Shown here: positions 15,185 through 16,029 of the stretch, piece after piece
Position numbering within the stretch: the stretch's first letter is position 1
Layout: each line of letters opens with the position of its first letter
Position numbers and translations under genes: made by a program
The notes under the pieces: generated by a model
Seen by the model: the letters and a program-made list of their open reading frames with translations, nothing else
Told to the model about the DNA's origin: nothing
The model's database searches: none
Assembly (NCBI GenBank): GCA_043782755.1
Contig: JAYWAC010000108.1
Coordinates: 1 to 16,029, forward strand
Reading direction: 5' to 3'
Length of the DNA stretch: 16,029 nucleotides
Source of the DNA: JADJYF01 sp043782755
GTDB lineage: Bacteria; Pseudomonadota; Gammaproteobacteria; Ga0077536

Positions 15185-15661
15185 ATGACTCACGACACTG
15201 CACAACCACCGTTACCACCCTTCACGCGGGAAACCGCGATGCAGAAGGTCCGTCTGGCAGAAGACGCGTGGAACAGTCGCGACCCTCAACGCGTCGCGCT
15301 CGCCTATACACTGGACAGTCGCTGGCGCAATCGCAGTGAATTTCCGCGTGGGCACACTGAGATCGAGACATTCCTCGAACGCAAATGGCAACGGGAACTC
15401 GACTACCGATTGATCAAGGAACTGTGGGCCCATGACACCCATAGAATTGCCGTGCGGTTCGCCTACGAGTGGCGCGACCGCGACGACAACTGGTTCCGAT
15501 CGTATGGCAACGAGAACTGGGAATTCGACGAACATGGCCTGATGCGGCTGCGTTTTGCCAGCATCAACGATTTGCCGATTGCAGCGGCTGACCGCAAATT
15601 TCACTGGCCGCAAGGCCGACGCCCCGACGATCACCCAGACCTGAGCGAACTGGGATTGTGA
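15185..15661 (+). CDS. DUF1348 / NTF2-like (SnoaL-fold) protein
   Basis: 158-residue soluble protein of the nuclear-transport-factor-2-like superfamily, DUF1348 family (PF07080), whose biochemical role is not established. ATG 15185 lies 8 bases after GGAG. Family landmarks are AEDAWNSRDPQRVALAYTLD, SRWRNRSEFPRGHTEIETFL, WQRELDYRLIKELWAHDTHR, VRFAYEWRDRDDNWFRSYGN and ENWEFDEHGLMRLRFASIND. The length is usual. It follows the flavoprotein gene by 30 bases and is very probably co-transcribed. NTF2-like folds form a small hydrophobic pocket that serves as ligand-binding or isomerase site, so it may act on or bind the substrate of the oxidoreductase; this is inference from context. Confidence 0.92.
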   Translation: MTHDTAQPPLPPFTRETAMQKVRLAEDAWNSRDPQRVALAYTLDSRWRNRSEFPRGHTEIETFLERKWQRELDYRLIKELWAHDTHRIAVRFAYEWRDRDDNWFRSYGNENWEFDEHGLMRLRFASINDLPIAAADRKFHWPQGRRPDDHPDLSELGL

Positions 15662-15703
15662 GTGCAGCTCCGCGTGCTGAAACCGGGCGCGGACGCAATA
15701 CAG

Positions 15704-15730
15704 CGGCCGCTAATGTAGTTCGTGCGGCCG
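15704..15730. terminator. GC hairpin between convergent genes, possible terminator
   Basis: CGGCCGC (15704-15710) pairs with GCGGCCG (15724-15730) around a 13-base loop, in the 103-base gap between two convergent genes. It lacks a T run on either side, so it is at best a weak or Rho-assisted bidirectional terminator. Confidence 0.3.
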
Positions 15731-15764
15731 AAAGCGGTTCTCGAGGTGAACGTCCCGGTCGTCG

Positions 15765-16029
15765 TCACGGGGACACATTGAGCTGCGCAGGCGCCAGTGC
15801 TGCCGTGTAAGGGAGGGTTCGACGCTCCGCGAAGCCATCAATGAGAAGGCCAACGCCGGCGAAAAACACCAGGGCGATTCCCACGCCTTGGGTGAAGTCC
15901 CCTCTCGTTGCAAACCGCAGGGTAAGCCCGACGACACCAAATACTGCCCAGACTGCGAGGTAGACATGCCACGCTCGGTTTACCTTGATCATCCGCTCGC
16001 GCTCAGCGGCTAGTGCGATGTCGGGAGTT
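15765..16029 (-). CDS. Small two-TM membrane protein, may extend beyond the window
   Basis: The conservative start is ATG 15992, giving 75 residues. Two hydrophobic helices are visible, AWHVYLAVWAVFGVVGLTLR and GVGIALVFFAGVGLLIDGFA, separated by ATRGDFTQ, with the tail ending at TGA 15767-15765. The layout resembles 2TM-domain proteins (PF13239). No ribosome site precedes ATG 15992. The frame stays open to the right edge, reading TPDIALAAERER just before it, a charged helix that would suit such a protein. I therefore give the gene to the edge as partial; the real start may lie outside. Function unknown. It converges with the DUF1348 gene. Confidence 0.6.
   Translation of the reverse strand, partial: TPDIALAAERERMIKVNRAWHVYLAVWAVFGVVGLTLRFATRGDFTQGVGIALVFFAGVGLLIDGFAERRTLPYTAALAPAQLNVSP

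Overview
The window is GC-rich, densely coded DNA from a proteobacterium, most likely a gamma- or betaproteobacterium. Evidence for this includes an outer-membrane Porin_5-type porin, a Tat-exported MsrB, a VPLPA-CTERM protein, an ECF sigma/NrsF pair and an AlpA-type excisionase regulator. I cannot name the genus. No rRNA, tRNA, CRISPR array or intact transposase was seen.

Layout. (1) 1-1222, minus: the 5' part of a putative porin with a TTG start, cut by the window edge and preceded by a good Pho-box match. (2) 1664-2638, plus: a cyclase-family (PF04199) metal-dependent hydrolase, followed by a strong intrinsic terminator at 2667-2701. (3) About 2.7-7.1 kb: remnant of an integrative or satellite-type element. 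It holds an iteron-like repeat cluster near 3.02-3.10 kb and a large TOPRIM/DUF3987 primase-helicase-like gene. That gene is broken by one amber codon and one single-base frameshift. An AlpA-like HTH gene lies directly upstream, followed by about 1.1 kb of apparently decayed, hairpin-bearing DNA with no recognisable integrase. (4) 7133-7989, minus: intact Tat-type msrB followed by the 3' piece of an msrA that has lost its catalytic half. (5) 8701-10839, minus: an ECF sigma factor overlapping its membrane anti-sigma factor NrsF (DUF1109) by an ATGA junction, then a Spondin_N / VPLPA-CTERM surface protein. (6) 11235-12917, plus: two tandem LysR-family genes; the first has lost its HTH by an in-frame deletion and carries a stop, the second is intact. 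(7) 13079-15661, plus: a three-part flavoprotein (PNPOx-like split barrel + ferredoxin-reductase module + 2Fe-2S ferredoxin), followed by a DUF1348/NTF2-like protein. (8) 15765 to the right edge, minus: a small two-TM membrane protein whose frame stays open to the edge.

How the parts may work together. The ECF/NrsF pair belongs to a family whose characterised members respond to oxidants and heavy metals and control methionine-sulfoxide repair. Its proximity to msrB/msrA' fits an envelope oxidative-stress locus, although I found no shared promoter motif. The LysR gene, the multidomain oxidoreductase and the DUF1348 protein look like a regulator plus its target operon; the substrate is unknown.

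Broken genes are unusually frequent here: the primase, msrA and the first lysR. Two of the lesions are single-base changes that can be placed exactly, so either local decay or assembly errors are possible.
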